NCBI RefSeq assembly: GCF_000416965.1
Contig: NZ_ATCL01000020.1
Location: 744,001-808,000, forward strand
Direction: 5' to 3'
Source of the DNA: Exiguobacterium chiriqhucha RW-2
GTDB taxonomy: Bacteria; Bacillota; Bacilli; Exiguobacteriales; Exiguobacteriaceae
DNA: 64,000 bases
The notes under the pieces were generated by a model. The model ran no database searches and was not told the origin of the DNA. It saw only the letters and a program-made list of their open reading frames with translations. The position numbers and the translations under genes are program-made. Below, piece after piece: positions 52,543-61,015 of the stretch (the first letter of the stretch is position 1; each line of letters starts with the position of its first letter).

Positions 52543-53313
52543 TTATGGTGCGAAGCGCCACTCGACCTCATGCTCCGCCAAGGCGCGCTTCCAATCCGTC
52601 GGTTCCGGAAAATCAGAGATGATGGTCGTCACCTTTGAAAAGTCGGAGACCCGATAGCGTTTTTGTTGATTGAACTGGGTATGGTCGGCGAGCAAATAAC
52701 ATTGACGCGATTGATCGAGGACCGCCTGCGTCACGGTCGAGAGACCATGGGCATCACACGTCAATCCGAGTGAGGCATCGACGCCCTCGACGGACAAGAT
52801 GGCCATATCGAACACATACGCCTTCAGTTGCTGCAGGACGTGCTCGCCGACGGTGACGAGATGTTTCGGATCAATCGTCCCACCGAGCAATTGGATATCG
52901 CCAGTAAACACGCCCTTGGCGCGTTGCTCAAAGAGCGCCTTGGCGACCATGAGCGACGGAGTGACGACGGTCAAATTGCGTCCGCGAAGTCTGGCCGCGA
53001 CTTGCTCTGGGGCGACGCCGTGTCCGATATACAGCAACATGTCATCCTCGACGAGCTGAAACGCCGTATAGGCGATGCGACGAATCCCGTCCATGTTCGA
53101 GATCATCATCGGTTGGAACGAGACGCTCTGATGGAGCACCGCCCCGCCATACACCCGCTTGATGCGATGCTCTTTCTCAAGCTCTTCTAAGTAGCGGCGA
53201 ATCGACTCCCCCGAGACGTTCAACCGTTCGATCAACTCGCTCGTCTTCACTTTGCCTTCCCGCTCAATCCATTCAACAATCTTTTGTTTACGTTCTTCTC
53301 CAATTAAAGACAC
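52543..53313 (-). CDS. DeoR/GlpR-family transcriptional regulator
   Basis: A 256-aa sugar-phosphate-responsive repressor. The N-terminal helix-turn-helix is ERKQKIVEWIEREGKVKTSELIERLNVSGESIRRYLEEL, the linker HRIKRVYGGA and the C-terminal effector domain has GHGVAPEQVAARL, VVTPSLMVA, GGTI and LLADHTQF. The start is the GTG at 53313, 7 bases after AGGAGG; earlier in-frame starts lack a site and precede the family's N-terminus. It may control its own operon with cutC. Confidence 0.9.
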   Translation of the reverse strand: MSLIGEERKQKIVEWIEREGKVKTSELIERLNVSGESIRRYLEELEKEHRIKRVYGGAVLHQSVSFQPMMISNMDGIRRIAYTAFQLVEDDMLLYIGHGVAPEQVAARLRGRNLTVVTPSLMVAKALFEQRAKGVFTGDIQLLGGTIDPKHLVTVGEHVLQQLKAYVFDMAILSVEGVDASLGLTCDAHGLSTVTQAVLDQSRQCYLLADHTQFNQQKRYRVSDFSKVTTIISDFPEPTDWKRALAEHEVEWRFAP

Positions 53314-53460
53314 TTCCCTGCCTCCTCCGCAAATATCGCTTCCTTTTTCAGTGTAGCGAACGGATGTAAATTTAACGTAAACAGAAAGTAAAGAACGGGC
53401 AAATCCAACACTTTTTTCGAAATTTTCGGCAAAAATCAACGGAAATCCACAAAAAGACAG

Positions 53461-53500
53461 CCTCATCATGAGGGTTGAGGTTTCAACTTCTCGTTTTTTA
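53461..53500. repeat. Short inverted repeats in the regulator leader
   Basis: CCTCATCATGAGG (53461-53473) and GTTGA/TCAAC lie in the 240-bp gap before the DeoR gene. No assigned role. Confidence 0.4.
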
Positions 53501-53504
53501 CATG

Positions 53505-53547
53505 AAAAAATGACCATCCTTCTCTGTATATCGAGCAGGATGGTCAT
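53505..53547 (-). terminator. plsY terminator
   Basis: Minus strand ATGACCATCCT and AGGATGGTCAT around 16 bases, followed by TTTTTT. Confidence 0.85.
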
Positions 53548-53553
53548 CGATCG

Positions 53554-54168
53554 TTACTTTCGCTTTTGGAACAGCGGCACTTTCGGTTCCGTGCCGGCAC
53601 GGATTCGTTGCCAGTTCGAGCGGTGCTTGATAATGATGAACAAGGCGAGCGGGACGATGACGATGAGCGGCAACCAGTCTTTGGCGATGATGCCATAGGC
53701 GACGACGGTCACGAGTCCGACGACAGAGGCGGCCATCGACGAGAGCGACACCATCTTTGAAATAAGCAACGTCACGATGAACGTGCCGACGACGACGACG
53801 AAAAACCATGGGAACGCAGCAAGCAGGATCCCCGCGCTCGTCGCTACCGATTTTCCGCCCTTGAATTTGGCGAAGATGGGATAAGAGTGGCCGATGATGG
53901 CCGGAATCCCAGCGAGGAGCAGACTCATTTCGCTCCCGAATAGAAGCGGCAATAATGCCGCGACCAAGCCTTTCCCCATATCCCCTAGTAGGACGATCGT
54001 ACCCGCTTTCTTCCCAAGCACGCGAAACGTGTTCGTCGTGCCCAAGTTCCCGCTCCCGTGCTCGCGAACATCGACTTTATAGCCGAGCTTACCGACGAGG
54101 AGGGCGAACGGGATTGAACCGAGTAGATAGCTGATGATGATAATGATGATTTCTGTCAAATAAGGCAT
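53554..54168 (-). CDS. plsY: Glycerol-3-phosphate acyltransferase PlsY
   Basis: A 204-aa membrane enzyme transferring acyl groups from acyl-phosphate to glycerol-3-phosphate, the first step of phospholipid synthesis. Motifs: LLGSIPFALLVGK, REHGSGNLGTTNTFRVLGKKAG, GHSYPIFAKFKGGKSVAT. Five helices. AAGGGGAATCGCG precedes the start. It directly follows the VanY-like gene (11-base gap). Confidence 0.96.
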   Translation of the reverse strand: MPYLTEIIIIIISYLLGSIPFALLVGKLGYKVDVREHGSGNLGTTNTFRVLGKKAGTIVLLGDMGKGLVAALLPLLFGSEMSLLLAGIPAIIGHSYPIFAKFKGGKSVATSAGILLAAFPWFFVVVVGTFIVTLLISKMVSLSSMAASVVGLVTVVAYGIIAKDWLPLIVIVPLALFIIIKHRSNWQRIRAGTEPKVPLFQKRK

Positions 54169-54179
54169 CGCGATTCCCC

Positions 54180-55094
54180 TTAATTCATGGATTGCTCGAG
54201 GTAGCGTTCAAACGGGACGTTCGTCTTATGAACGTTCGTCGCATGCTCCACCCCGATGTAGCGTAAGTGCCACGGTTCAAACATATAACCCGTCTCCGCC
54301 TCATAGGCGCGTTGATAGCGGACGATGAACCCATACGTATGGGCATTGTCGGCCAACCACTTGCCTTCTTTCGTCTGCTCAAGGCTCTGTGTCAATTGAT
54401 ACCCGACCGAGGCGCTCGAGACGTCGATGGCGAGTCCCGTCTGATGTTCTGAATGACCCGGCGGTGCCGAATACTTCATCGCTTGTTCTTTTCCGTCTTT
54501 GGCGACATAGGCGTTGAACAATTGCACTTGATAGTCGTATGAACGGAACGCGCTCGTCCCTTTCAAATCGATTCCGGCCGCTTTCGCACCGGCCATCAAT
54601 TTTTCGATTGCCTGTGCCGCTTCTTTACGGAGCATTCTTCGCTCCCCGGACGCCGTGTCGACAAAATCGATATTCGCCGTCACGAGGTCGGTCGGTTTGT
54701 AACCGGCCGGCAAGGCGATTTGTTTATTGACGAGGATGAGCGTATCGAGTTTCACGTTCGCCGTCCCGTTTTGTTCGAGTGGCTGGCTCGGCGTCTGGGC
54801 CGATTCTTCTACAGGCGGTGCTTCCACAACAGGTGTTTCTTCGGCCTCAGGTTCGTCTGCTGCCGGTTCTTCCGCAGGCTCGTCTTCTGCCGGGGGCTCG
54901 GCTTCAGGCGCCGGAGCTTCTTCAACCACTTCGTCTTCTGTATCCTTCGGCGTATCGGCCGGAGTTTCTGTTTGTTGTTCGGTGTCGGCCGGTTTGTTCT
55001 CGGCTTCTTCCGTTTTACTTTGGTCGCTTGTGGTACAGCCCACCAATGTGAGCGTCAAGGCGCAGCATACCATCAACAGAGATGGTTTTCGCAT
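54180..55094 (-). CDS. VanY-type D,D-carboxypeptidase lipoprotein
   Basis: A 304-aa lipoprotein with the lipobox LVGC at Cys20. A very acidic linker of about 90 residues rich in Glu, Pro and Ala (about 25-115) leads to the VanY/peptidase M15B domain. SAFRSYDYQVQLF, the zinc motif HSEHQTGLAIDVSS (SxHxxGxAxD) and EPWHLRYIG are present. It trims D-Ala from peptidoglycan stems at the cell surface. AGGGGAAGATCGC precedes the ATG at 55094. Confidence 0.92.
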   Translation of the reverse strand: MRKPSLLMVCCALTLTLVGCTTSDQSKTEEAENKPADTEQQTETPADTPKDTEDEVVEEAPAPEAEPPAEDEPAEEPAADEPEAEETPVVEAPPVEESAQTPSQPLEQNGTANVKLDTLILVNKQIALPAGYKPTDLVTANIDFVDTASGERRMLRKEAAQAIEKLMAGAKAAGIDLKGTSAFRSYDYQVQLFNAYVAKDGKEQAMKYSAPPGHSEHQTGLAIDVSSASVGYQLTQSLEQTKEGKWLADNAHTYGFIVRYQRAYEAETGYMFEPWHLRYIGVEHATNVHKTNVPFERYLEQSMN

Positions 55095-55117
55095 GCGATC
55101 TTCCCCTTTCTTTGTAC

Positions 55118-55155
55118 AAAAAATACCGTCAAGATATGATACCATACTGACGGTA
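55118..55155 (-). terminator. Thioesterase gene terminator
   Basis: Minus strand TACCGTCA and TGACGGTA around 16 bases, followed by TTTTTT. Confidence 0.8.
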
Positions 55156-55169
55156 CAAAAGAACCACTG

Positions 55170-55589
55170 TTATGTGACGGGACTCATGACACGCATATAC
55201 ATGTCATGCCATTCTGGAAACTCGCGGTCGAGACGGACCGGCTTGAAGTCGCCCTGTTTGACGACGACGTGGGTCGTCTTCGCCGAACCGACGAGATGTC
55301 CGTCTTGATCGGTCAACTCATAGCCATAGACGGTCCGGATTTTGGAATAGCTGTCGACCCATACCCGGACGTGGACCGTATCGCCGAACGTGACGCTCTT
55401 CTTATAGTCGACCGAGACGTTCGTCACCGGAGAGACGAAGCCCGCCTGTTCCATGTCTTTATATTCGACCCCGAGCTCGCGCAATAATTCAGTACGAGCG
55501 ATTTCGAGATACACTAAATAGTTCGCATGATAGACGATGCCCATCATGTCGGTCTCTTGGTAGCGGACCGGAATCTGAATCGTATGCAT
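55170..55589 (-). CDS. Acyl-CoA thioesterase, YbgC/4HBT hot-dog family
   Basis: A 139-aa hot-dog fold thioesterase. The diagnostic RYQETDMMGIVYHANYLVYLEIARTE is near the N-terminus, with Asp15 as the catalytic residue. Members hydrolyse short-chain or hydroxybenzoyl CoA thioesters. GCGAGGACGATTTA precedes the start. It lies 30 bases downstream of the AAA+ gene and may be co-transcribed. Confidence 0.9.
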   Translation of the reverse strand: MHTIQIPVRYQETDMMGIVYHANYLVYLEIARTELLRELGVEYKDMEQAGFVSPVTNVSVDYKKSVTFGDTVHVRVWVDSYSKIRTVYGYELTDQDGHLVGSAKTTHVVVKQGDFKPVRLDREFPEWHDMYMRVMSPVT

Positions 55590-55619
55590 TAAATCGTCCT
55601 CGCTTTCAAGGTCATTATA

Positions 55620-57881
55620 TTATAACTTGGTCTTAATATCTACTACTAAAATCTGATTCAAGTCGTCAGTTTCAGCCTGTCCTTCAATCAAACGGTATGA
55701 CTGTCTTGCGATGGCTTCATCAATCAACGACAGCGCCGTCCGCGCGTTCGGCCGGTCGATACCAGTCAGTCGCTCTTTAAGCGCTTGCTCCACCGTCTCG
55801 TCATACGTATAGCCAAATTTCCCAGCATATGTCTTGGCAATCTCGACGAGTTGGTCGGTCGAGTAATCCTCGAACTGGATGGTGCGCTTAATCCGACTAC
55901 TCAGTCCAGGATTCGACTCGATCAATCGCCGCATCGGCGCTTCGTATCCCGCCATGACGACGACGAGGTTGTCCCCGTGCTTCGGCATCTCGTCGACGAG
56001 CGTATCGATTGCTTCACGACCGTAATCGTTCGGTCCGCCGTTCAAACTATAAGCCTCGTCAATCAACAACACACCGCCGAGTGCATCGCGGATGGCAGCC
56101 TTCGTCTTCTGTGCCGTCTGACCGACATAACCGCTGACGAGATCGGCTCGGCTGACGACTTTTAAGTGTCCGCGTTTCAAGTAACCGGTCTTCTTCAACA
56201 GTTGGGCATAAAGGTGAGCGAACGTCGTCTTCCCTGTTCCGCTGTTGCCGACGAGTGCGGCATGAAGTTGGACCGGAGCCGTCTTCAATCCAAGTTCGCG
56301 GCGCCGTTTTTGAATCGTGACGAGCGCCTCGATTTCACGCAGTTGCCGTTTCGCCTCTTCCATCCCGACCAAGTCGTCGAGCGTCGGGGCTGACGTGTCC
56401 TCGGTCGCATCCATCTCGAAATCGAGCTCCGTCAACAAGGCCATCTCGTCGAGCGGAGCATCGGCACCGAAGCGGGACCCTTTTTTGAACATGGCGTCGA
56501 GCAAAATGTTATGCACCGTGCGCGCGTTCCCGAACGTGGCGTCGACCCGTTCCCGGTCGATGCGCGCAATCAAGGCGCGCTTCGCCTCGACCGTCAGGAC
56601 GTAATTGTTCTCCGCGGCCACTTTCTCCCCGATCGCGACGAGCTCGTCATCACTATAGTTCGGCAACTCGTAATGGTTCGATTCCGGGAAGCGCGAACGT
56701 AATCCCGGATTGGCCAAGAGGAAGTGACGCATCTCTTCCGGATAACCAGCGAGGATGACGACGAATTTACCGGCGTACTCGCCACTCGTCATCGCGGCGA
56801 CGAGCGTATCGATGGCGGCTTGGCCGTAGTCACTTCCGCTCGCATCCTGCCGTTTGAGCGCATACGCCTCATCAATGAACAGGACTCCCCCTTCGGCTTC
56901 TTTCACCTTGTTCATGACTTGTTCTTCCGTCTGTCCGACGAACGCGCCGACGAGACTCGATCGATCCGCCTCGACGACGTCGGGACGGGCGAGTAGACCG
57001 AGCTCAAAATAAATCTCGGCCATGAGACGCGCGAGCGTCGTCTTGCCGGTGCCGGGATTTCCGGTGAACACGAGATGAAGCGAAGGTTGATGTTTGGACG
57101 AAAATCCTGCCTTCTCCCGTTCTTTTTGGAACAAAAGGAAACGATACCACGCTTTGACACGTTGCTTCACGTCCGAGAGCCCGATCATTGCCTCAAGGGA
57201 TTCGATGGCGCTCGACCGGACCTGTTCTGTTTGTTCCGGCAAGTGCTCGACAATCGTGTCGAGGCGCTGTTTGACGAGAACGACCCGTTCACCGAAACGG
57301 TGGAACGCCTCACGGCTGAAGTAATTGCCTTGCATCGATGCCAAGAGCGAGGCCGTATCATCCTCGAGTGCGGCCACTTCTTGCATCGCCTCGATGACGA
57401 CGAGGAATAAGCGCTCGAGCTGTCCTTTGAATTCCGAGTCGCGAAGGTCGGATTTGGCACGGTCAATCTCGTCGTGGAGCTGTTCGAGTTGCTCGAGCAG
57501 TTCAGACGTCTTTGCCTCGTACTCGGTCAAGATTTGGACTTTCATCGACGCATAATCCGTCTCCCGTAATTTCGGCCATTCGACGTGCAAATGCTGTTTG
57601 TGACGTCGCAACACTTCGTATAATTGACTGACGCGCAGCGCTGGCGGTAAAGCGTTGAGCGACTCCAACTCCTTGACCCAACGATGTAACAACGGGTCGA
57701 TGGTCTGGCGCGCTTCGAACCTTCTCGTCGCGAGGAGCGTCAAGGTGCGAATCAACTCTTGACGGTGTCCGGTCGCGCGGGACCAATGGGCGTAAGACAA
57801 TAACGCCGCTTCCTCGATGCGTCCGCCCGCTTCCCACGCCGTCAAGTCGGATTGCACTTGATCCAAGGTGATTTGTTTCAT
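55620..57881 (-). CDS. Tandem AAA+ ATPase (CbbX/SpoVK/EccA-like)
   Basis: A 753-aa protein with two CbbX-type AAA+ domains. Residues 1-230 are helical with coiled-coil tendency (about 115-215). Domain 1 has Walker A GNPGTGKT (274-281), Walker B GVLFIDEA (332-339) and the tail NARTVHN. Domain 2 has GNSGTGKT (545-552), GVLLIDEA (603-610) and NARTALS. Both sites look intact. The family includes SpoVK (sporulation), CbbX (Rubisco activase) and EccA (type VII secretion), none of whose partners lie nearby. AAAGGAG precedes the ATG at 57881. Confidence 0.92.
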   Translation of the reverse strand: MKQITLDQVQSDLTAWEAGGRIEEAALLSYAHWSRATGHRQELIRTLTLLATRRFEARQTIDPLLHRWVKELESLNALPPALRVSQLYEVLRRHKQHLHVEWPKLRETDYASMKVQILTEYEAKTSELLEQLEQLHDEIDRAKSDLRDSEFKGQLERLFLVVIEAMQEVAALEDDTASLLASMQGNYFSREAFHRFGERVVLVKQRLDTIVEHLPEQTEQVRSSAIESLEAMIGLSDVKQRVKAWYRFLLFQKEREKAGFSSKHQPSLHLVFTGNPGTGKTTLARLMAEIYFELGLLARPDVVEADRSSLVGAFVGQTEEQVMNKVKEAEGGVLFIDEAYALKRQDASGSDYGQAAIDTLVAAMTSGEYAGKFVVILAGYPEEMRHFLLANPGLRSRFPESNHYELPNYSDDELVAIGEKVAAENNYVLTVEAKRALIARIDRERVDATFGNARTVHNILLDAMFKKGSRFGADAPLDEMALLTELDFEMDATEDTSAPTLDDLVGMEEAKRQLREIEALVTIQKRRRELGLKTAPVQLHAALVGNSGTGKTTFAHLYAQLLKKTGYLKRGHLKVVSRADLVSGYVGQTAQKTKAAIRDALGGVLLIDEAYSLNGGPNDYGREAIDTLVDEMPKHGDNLVVVMAGYEAPMRRLIESNPGLSSRIKRTIQFEDYSTDQLVEIAKTYAGKFGYTYDETVEQALKERLTGIDRPNARTALSLIDEAIARQSYRLIEGQAETDDLNQILVVDIKTKL

Positions 57882-57938
57882 AATATTCTCCTTTTTAGAC
57901 GACAAAGGAGCCGACGTTTCAGTCTGCTCCTCGCCGGA

Positions 57939-58622
57939 TTATCGTGATTCAAAAGAAGTCATCCGAATCGAATGGAACAACTTCCCGTTGTTGCGTGATT
58001 CGGCAGCGAGCAAGATTCGCTCGTTCGCATCGACGTAATACGTCACGGCCTCTTCATTCTCATCTTCACTGAAAATCGATGGATACTTTTCGACCCACTC
58101 TGCCGGGACGGCCTCAGGTGACTCTGTCTTGACGAACGCTTGCGCGGTCCGTCCAATGATATCGACGTCACCTTCGCTTGAACCGAGCGTCCCATCGTCG
58201 AGCCATTTGCGAATTTGTTCATTCGTCGCACGCGACAAGAATGGGTGCGGAGCCACGGCGCCGGAGCTCGTCTCTTGACTGTTCGTCTCCTCGCCTTCCG
58301 GGTTGAACTCACGATAAACGGTTCCGTCCCACTCGGCTCGGGCACCGACGTTAGGGCCTTCCACGACCTCGGATACGAAGTGTCCGTCTTCATCGTATGT
58401 CACTTCATATTCACGAACTTCCAACGTCTCGCCGTTCTCCGGCAATTTTTTCTCTTCATAGCCGATCACAACGGATGTGTAGAACGGTTCGGCCCGGTTG
58501 ACACGGCCCTCGTCGTCATTCAAGTTCATAATCGAGTAAAAGTTATAGGCGAGCAGGGCGCCGACAATGAGGATTCCGGCAAAAATCACCCAACTCAATC
58601 GCTTTTTAACATGTTGTTTCAT
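57939..58622 (-). CDS. Membrane-anchored hypothetical protein, 227 aa
   Basis: Not recognised. An N-terminal signal anchor (about 11-32) is followed by an extracytoplasmic acidic domain with beta-rich segments (YEVTYDEDGHFVSEVV, TYYVDANERILLAAES). GGGAGGGCATTCT supports the ATG at 58622 (MKQHVKKRLSW). It lies upstream of the AAA+ gene on the same strand with a 57-base gap holding an imperfect hairpin, so co-transcription is possible. Confidence 0.75.
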   Translation of the reverse strand: MKQHVKKRLSWVIFAGILIVGALLAYNFYSIMNLNDDEGRVNRAEPFYTSVVIGYEEKKLPENGETLEVREYEVTYDEDGHFVSEVVEGPNVGARAEWDGTVYREFNPEGEETNSQETSSGAVAPHPFLSRATNEQIRKWLDDGTLGSSEGDVDIIGRTAQAFVKTESPEAVPAEWVEKYPSIFSEDENEEAVTYYVDANERILLAAESRNNGKLFHSIRMTSFESR

Positions 58623-58693
58623 AGAATGCCCTCCCAATCTTCTTCACTTACTATCCTACACTAGCGAGAGGGTCCTGCAAAACATTTACAACC

Positions 58694-58720
58694 AAAAAAG
58701 GGCCTCGACCGAGACCCTTT
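58694..58720 (-). terminator. BCCT gene terminator
   Basis: Minus strand AAAGGGTCTCG and CGAGGCCCTTT (one mismatch) around two bases, followed by TTTTTT. Confidence 0.8.
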
Positions 58721-58724
58721 CCGT

Positions 58725-60293
58725 TTATCCGAGCTTATCTTCTTCTTCCTGCTTATACGCTTCAATATACTTGTCCCGTTCGTCCGGTTCATCGGACAAG
58801 TCTTTGAACAAGGCGACAATCATCAGTATTAATACGAAGATGAACGGGAACGCGACCAGGATTGCGACCGCTTGGAGCGCCCCGAGTCCACCGACATATA
58901 AGAGTACGGCGGCTATTGAGGACTGAATGAAGCCCCAGACGAGCTTGATCCGCATCGGCGGCACGAGTTTTCCGTTCGTCGACAACATGCCGAGCACGTA
59001 TGTCGCCGAGTCCGCTGACGTAATGAAGAAGACGGAGACCAAGAAGATGGCGACGATACTAAGGATCGTCCCAAACCCACCAAACGTCTCGAACAAGGCG
59101 AACAATCCGACTTCAGTCCCAATCTCATTGACCGTGGCAATCAAGTTTGCCCCGCCGTTCAAGTCGGCCCAGATGGCCGAACCACCGAAGACGGAGAACC
59201 AGAGCAGACCGAATGAAGTCGGTACGAGCAAAATCCCGATGATGAACTCACGAATCGTACGTCCTTTCGAGACACGGGCGATGAACGTCCCGACGAATGG
59301 TGACCATGAAATCCACCAAGCCCAATAGAAAATCGTCCATCCGTTAATCCATTCGCGTTCAGCCGGCTCAAACGCAGCCGTCCGGAAACTCATTGACGGT
59401 AACTGTTGCAAATACGTTCCGATCGTTTGCGTGAACAGATCGAGAATGAACGCACTCGGTCCGGCAATGAGCGTCGCGAACAAGAGGACGATGGCGAGAA
59501 AGATGTTCGTATTACTCAAGATACGAATCCCTTTCTCGAGTCCCGTCGAGGCACTGATCATATAGAGCACCGTTACGACGGCGATGATAATCATTTGGGT
59601 CGAGAACGCGTTTGGTACGTTCGGAATCAAGAAGTGAATCCCACCGGCAATTTGCTGGGCCCCGAAGCCGAGCGATGTCGCCACACCGAACGCGGTCGCG
59701 ATGATGGCCAACACATCAACCGTTCGTTTGACCGGTCGTTCGTAGCGGTCATTGACGAGCGAGCCAATCGTCTCCCCAATCGTCGCCGGGCGACCTTTCC
59801 GGAACGTCGAGTAAGCGATTGCGAGCGCAATCATCGCGTAAATCGCCCATGGATGCAAGCCCCAATGGAAGAACGAATAGCGCATCGCGGTGCGCGCATC
59901 GCCTTCAGGGGAGCCTGACTCGAATGGCGGCGCGTGGAAATGAGACAACGGCTCCGCTGCCCCCCAGAACACGAGTCCGATTCCCATCCCGGCGCTGAAC
60001 AACATGGCGAACCATGACAGATAGCCGAATTCCGGACGATCCGTATCTTTTCCGAGTCGAATTGACCCGAACCTCGAGAAGATTAAAAAGATGGCGACGA
60101 GTAGAATCCCGGTCGCACTGAGTAAATAAAACCAGCCAAAGCCGTTCGAGAGCCAGCCCTGCAGTTTCGTCGTCACATTTAAGAGACTGGCGTTACCGAG
60201 GATACTCTCAGGGATGACACCCCAGATCGTGAATAAGACCGTAATGATGGCTGAAACGAGAAAAACGGTCGTCACTTTGCTTTTCCTTTCCAT
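58725..60293 (-). CDS. BCCT-family betaine/choline/carnitine transporter
   Basis: A 522-aa transporter with 12 helices. The BCCT signature is present: GMGIGLVFWGAAEPLSHF, with the tryptophan-rich box WTIFYWAWWISWSPFVGTFIARVS. Members take up glycine betaine or related osmoprotectants with Na+. AGGAGTGAGATT places the start at 60293. The charged C-terminal tail (YIEAYKQEEEDK) is short. Monocistronic. Confidence 0.93.
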   Translation of the reverse strand: MERKSKVTTVFLVSAIITVLFTIWGVIPESILGNASLLNVTTKLQGWLSNGFGWFYLLSATGILLVAIFLIFSRFGSIRLGKDTDRPEFGYLSWFAMLFSAGMGIGLVFWGAAEPLSHFHAPPFESGSPEGDARTAMRYSFFHWGLHPWAIYAMIALAIAYSTFRKGRPATIGETIGSLVNDRYERPVKRTVDVLAIIATAFGVATSLGFGAQQIAGGIHFLIPNVPNAFSTQMIIIAVVTVLYMISASTGLEKGIRILSNTNIFLAIVLLFATLIAGPSAFILDLFTQTIGTYLQQLPSMSFRTAAFEPAEREWINGWTIFYWAWWISWSPFVGTFIARVSKGRTIREFIIGILLVPTSFGLLWFSVFGGSAIWADLNGGANLIATVNEIGTEVGLFALFETFGGFGTILSIVAIFLVSVFFITSADSATYVLGMLSTNGKLVPPMRIKLVWGFIQSSIAAVLLYVGGLGALQAVAILVAFPFIFVLILMIVALFKDLSDEPDERDKYIEAYKQEEEDKLG

Positions 60294-60419
60294 AATCTCA
60301 CTCCTATTCAATTTTCTTATTTTCATATACGTTTTCCACCGTAACATAGTTTGTAAACCCGACTCAACCCCGCGACGCGCTCGGCCGGCCAAGTCAAAAA
60401 AAGTGACGATGGCATGTCG

Positions 60420-60908
60420 TCACTCCGGCGGTTTCGGTTCCAAGGACACGATTAACGTCTCGTCAACGACGTAATAAGGCCGTTTAGGCAGCACTTTCAA
60501 ATAACCACCCTCACGTAATCGAGTCAAATCCAATTGCAGTGTCTGTTGAAATTTTCGAAACGGTATTTTTTTTTCTTGTTCAAAGTATAAATCGAGCGCC
60601 CGCTGCACTTGATCCATCTCATAAACCAATTCCCGCTCGTCCTCGGGGACGATATGAAACGTCTCTTTTGACATATAAAACCGCTGTCTCGGTTTGCCGG
60701 GCAAATGTTTCTTCAGGCGTGTCAAGTCGATTTCTTGCGCCTCGTCGAGCAAGACCGTGCGATTGACGCCTTTCGGTAACGTCTGCTCATATTCATGGAT
60801 GGCTACTCGCAACTGTGGAAGCGTGAGGTCGATCTCTTCCTCCGGCACTTCCTCTTTTTGCGTCAGCCGTTGCCACCAGTTTTTTCCTGAATTCGTCTGT
60901 CGTTCCAT
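60420..60908 (-). CDS. Conserved hypothetical protein, 162 aa
   Basis: A soluble, charged protein, perhaps of the DUF3939 type found in Bacillales (pattern IDLTLPQLRVAIHEYEQTLPKG ... PRQRFYMSKETFHI). I hold that family name with low certainty. There is no signal peptide or membrane segment. Tandem segments with IDLTRL and LDLTRL are visible. Function unknown. Confidence 0.7.
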   Translation of the reverse strand: MERQTNSGKNWWQRLTQKEEVPEEEIDLTLPQLRVAIHEYEQTLPKGVNRTVLLDEAQEIDLTRLKKHLPGKPRQRFYMSKETFHIVPEDERELVYEMDQVQRALDLYFEQEKKIPFRKFQQTLQLDLTRLREGGYLKVLPKRPYYVVDETLIVSLEPKPPE

Positions 60909-60976
60909 ACACTCCCCCCTCTCCCCATTCTGTTCCCGATATGAGACATCCTCTCACCTCATATTCGCACATTCAC

Positions 60977-61007
60977 AAAAAAAACCTTCCTTTTTGCAAA
61001 GGAAGGT
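60977..61007 (-). terminator. acnA terminator
   Basis: Minus strand ACCTTCCTTT and AAAGGAAGGT around GCAA, followed by eight T. Confidence 0.92.
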
Positions 61008-61015
61008 CGGTGGGC

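Noticed and set aside
55620-57881. Sporulation gene spoVK
   Set aside because: The domain type matches, but there are two AAA+ modules and a long N-terminal region, and no sporulation genes are present in the window.
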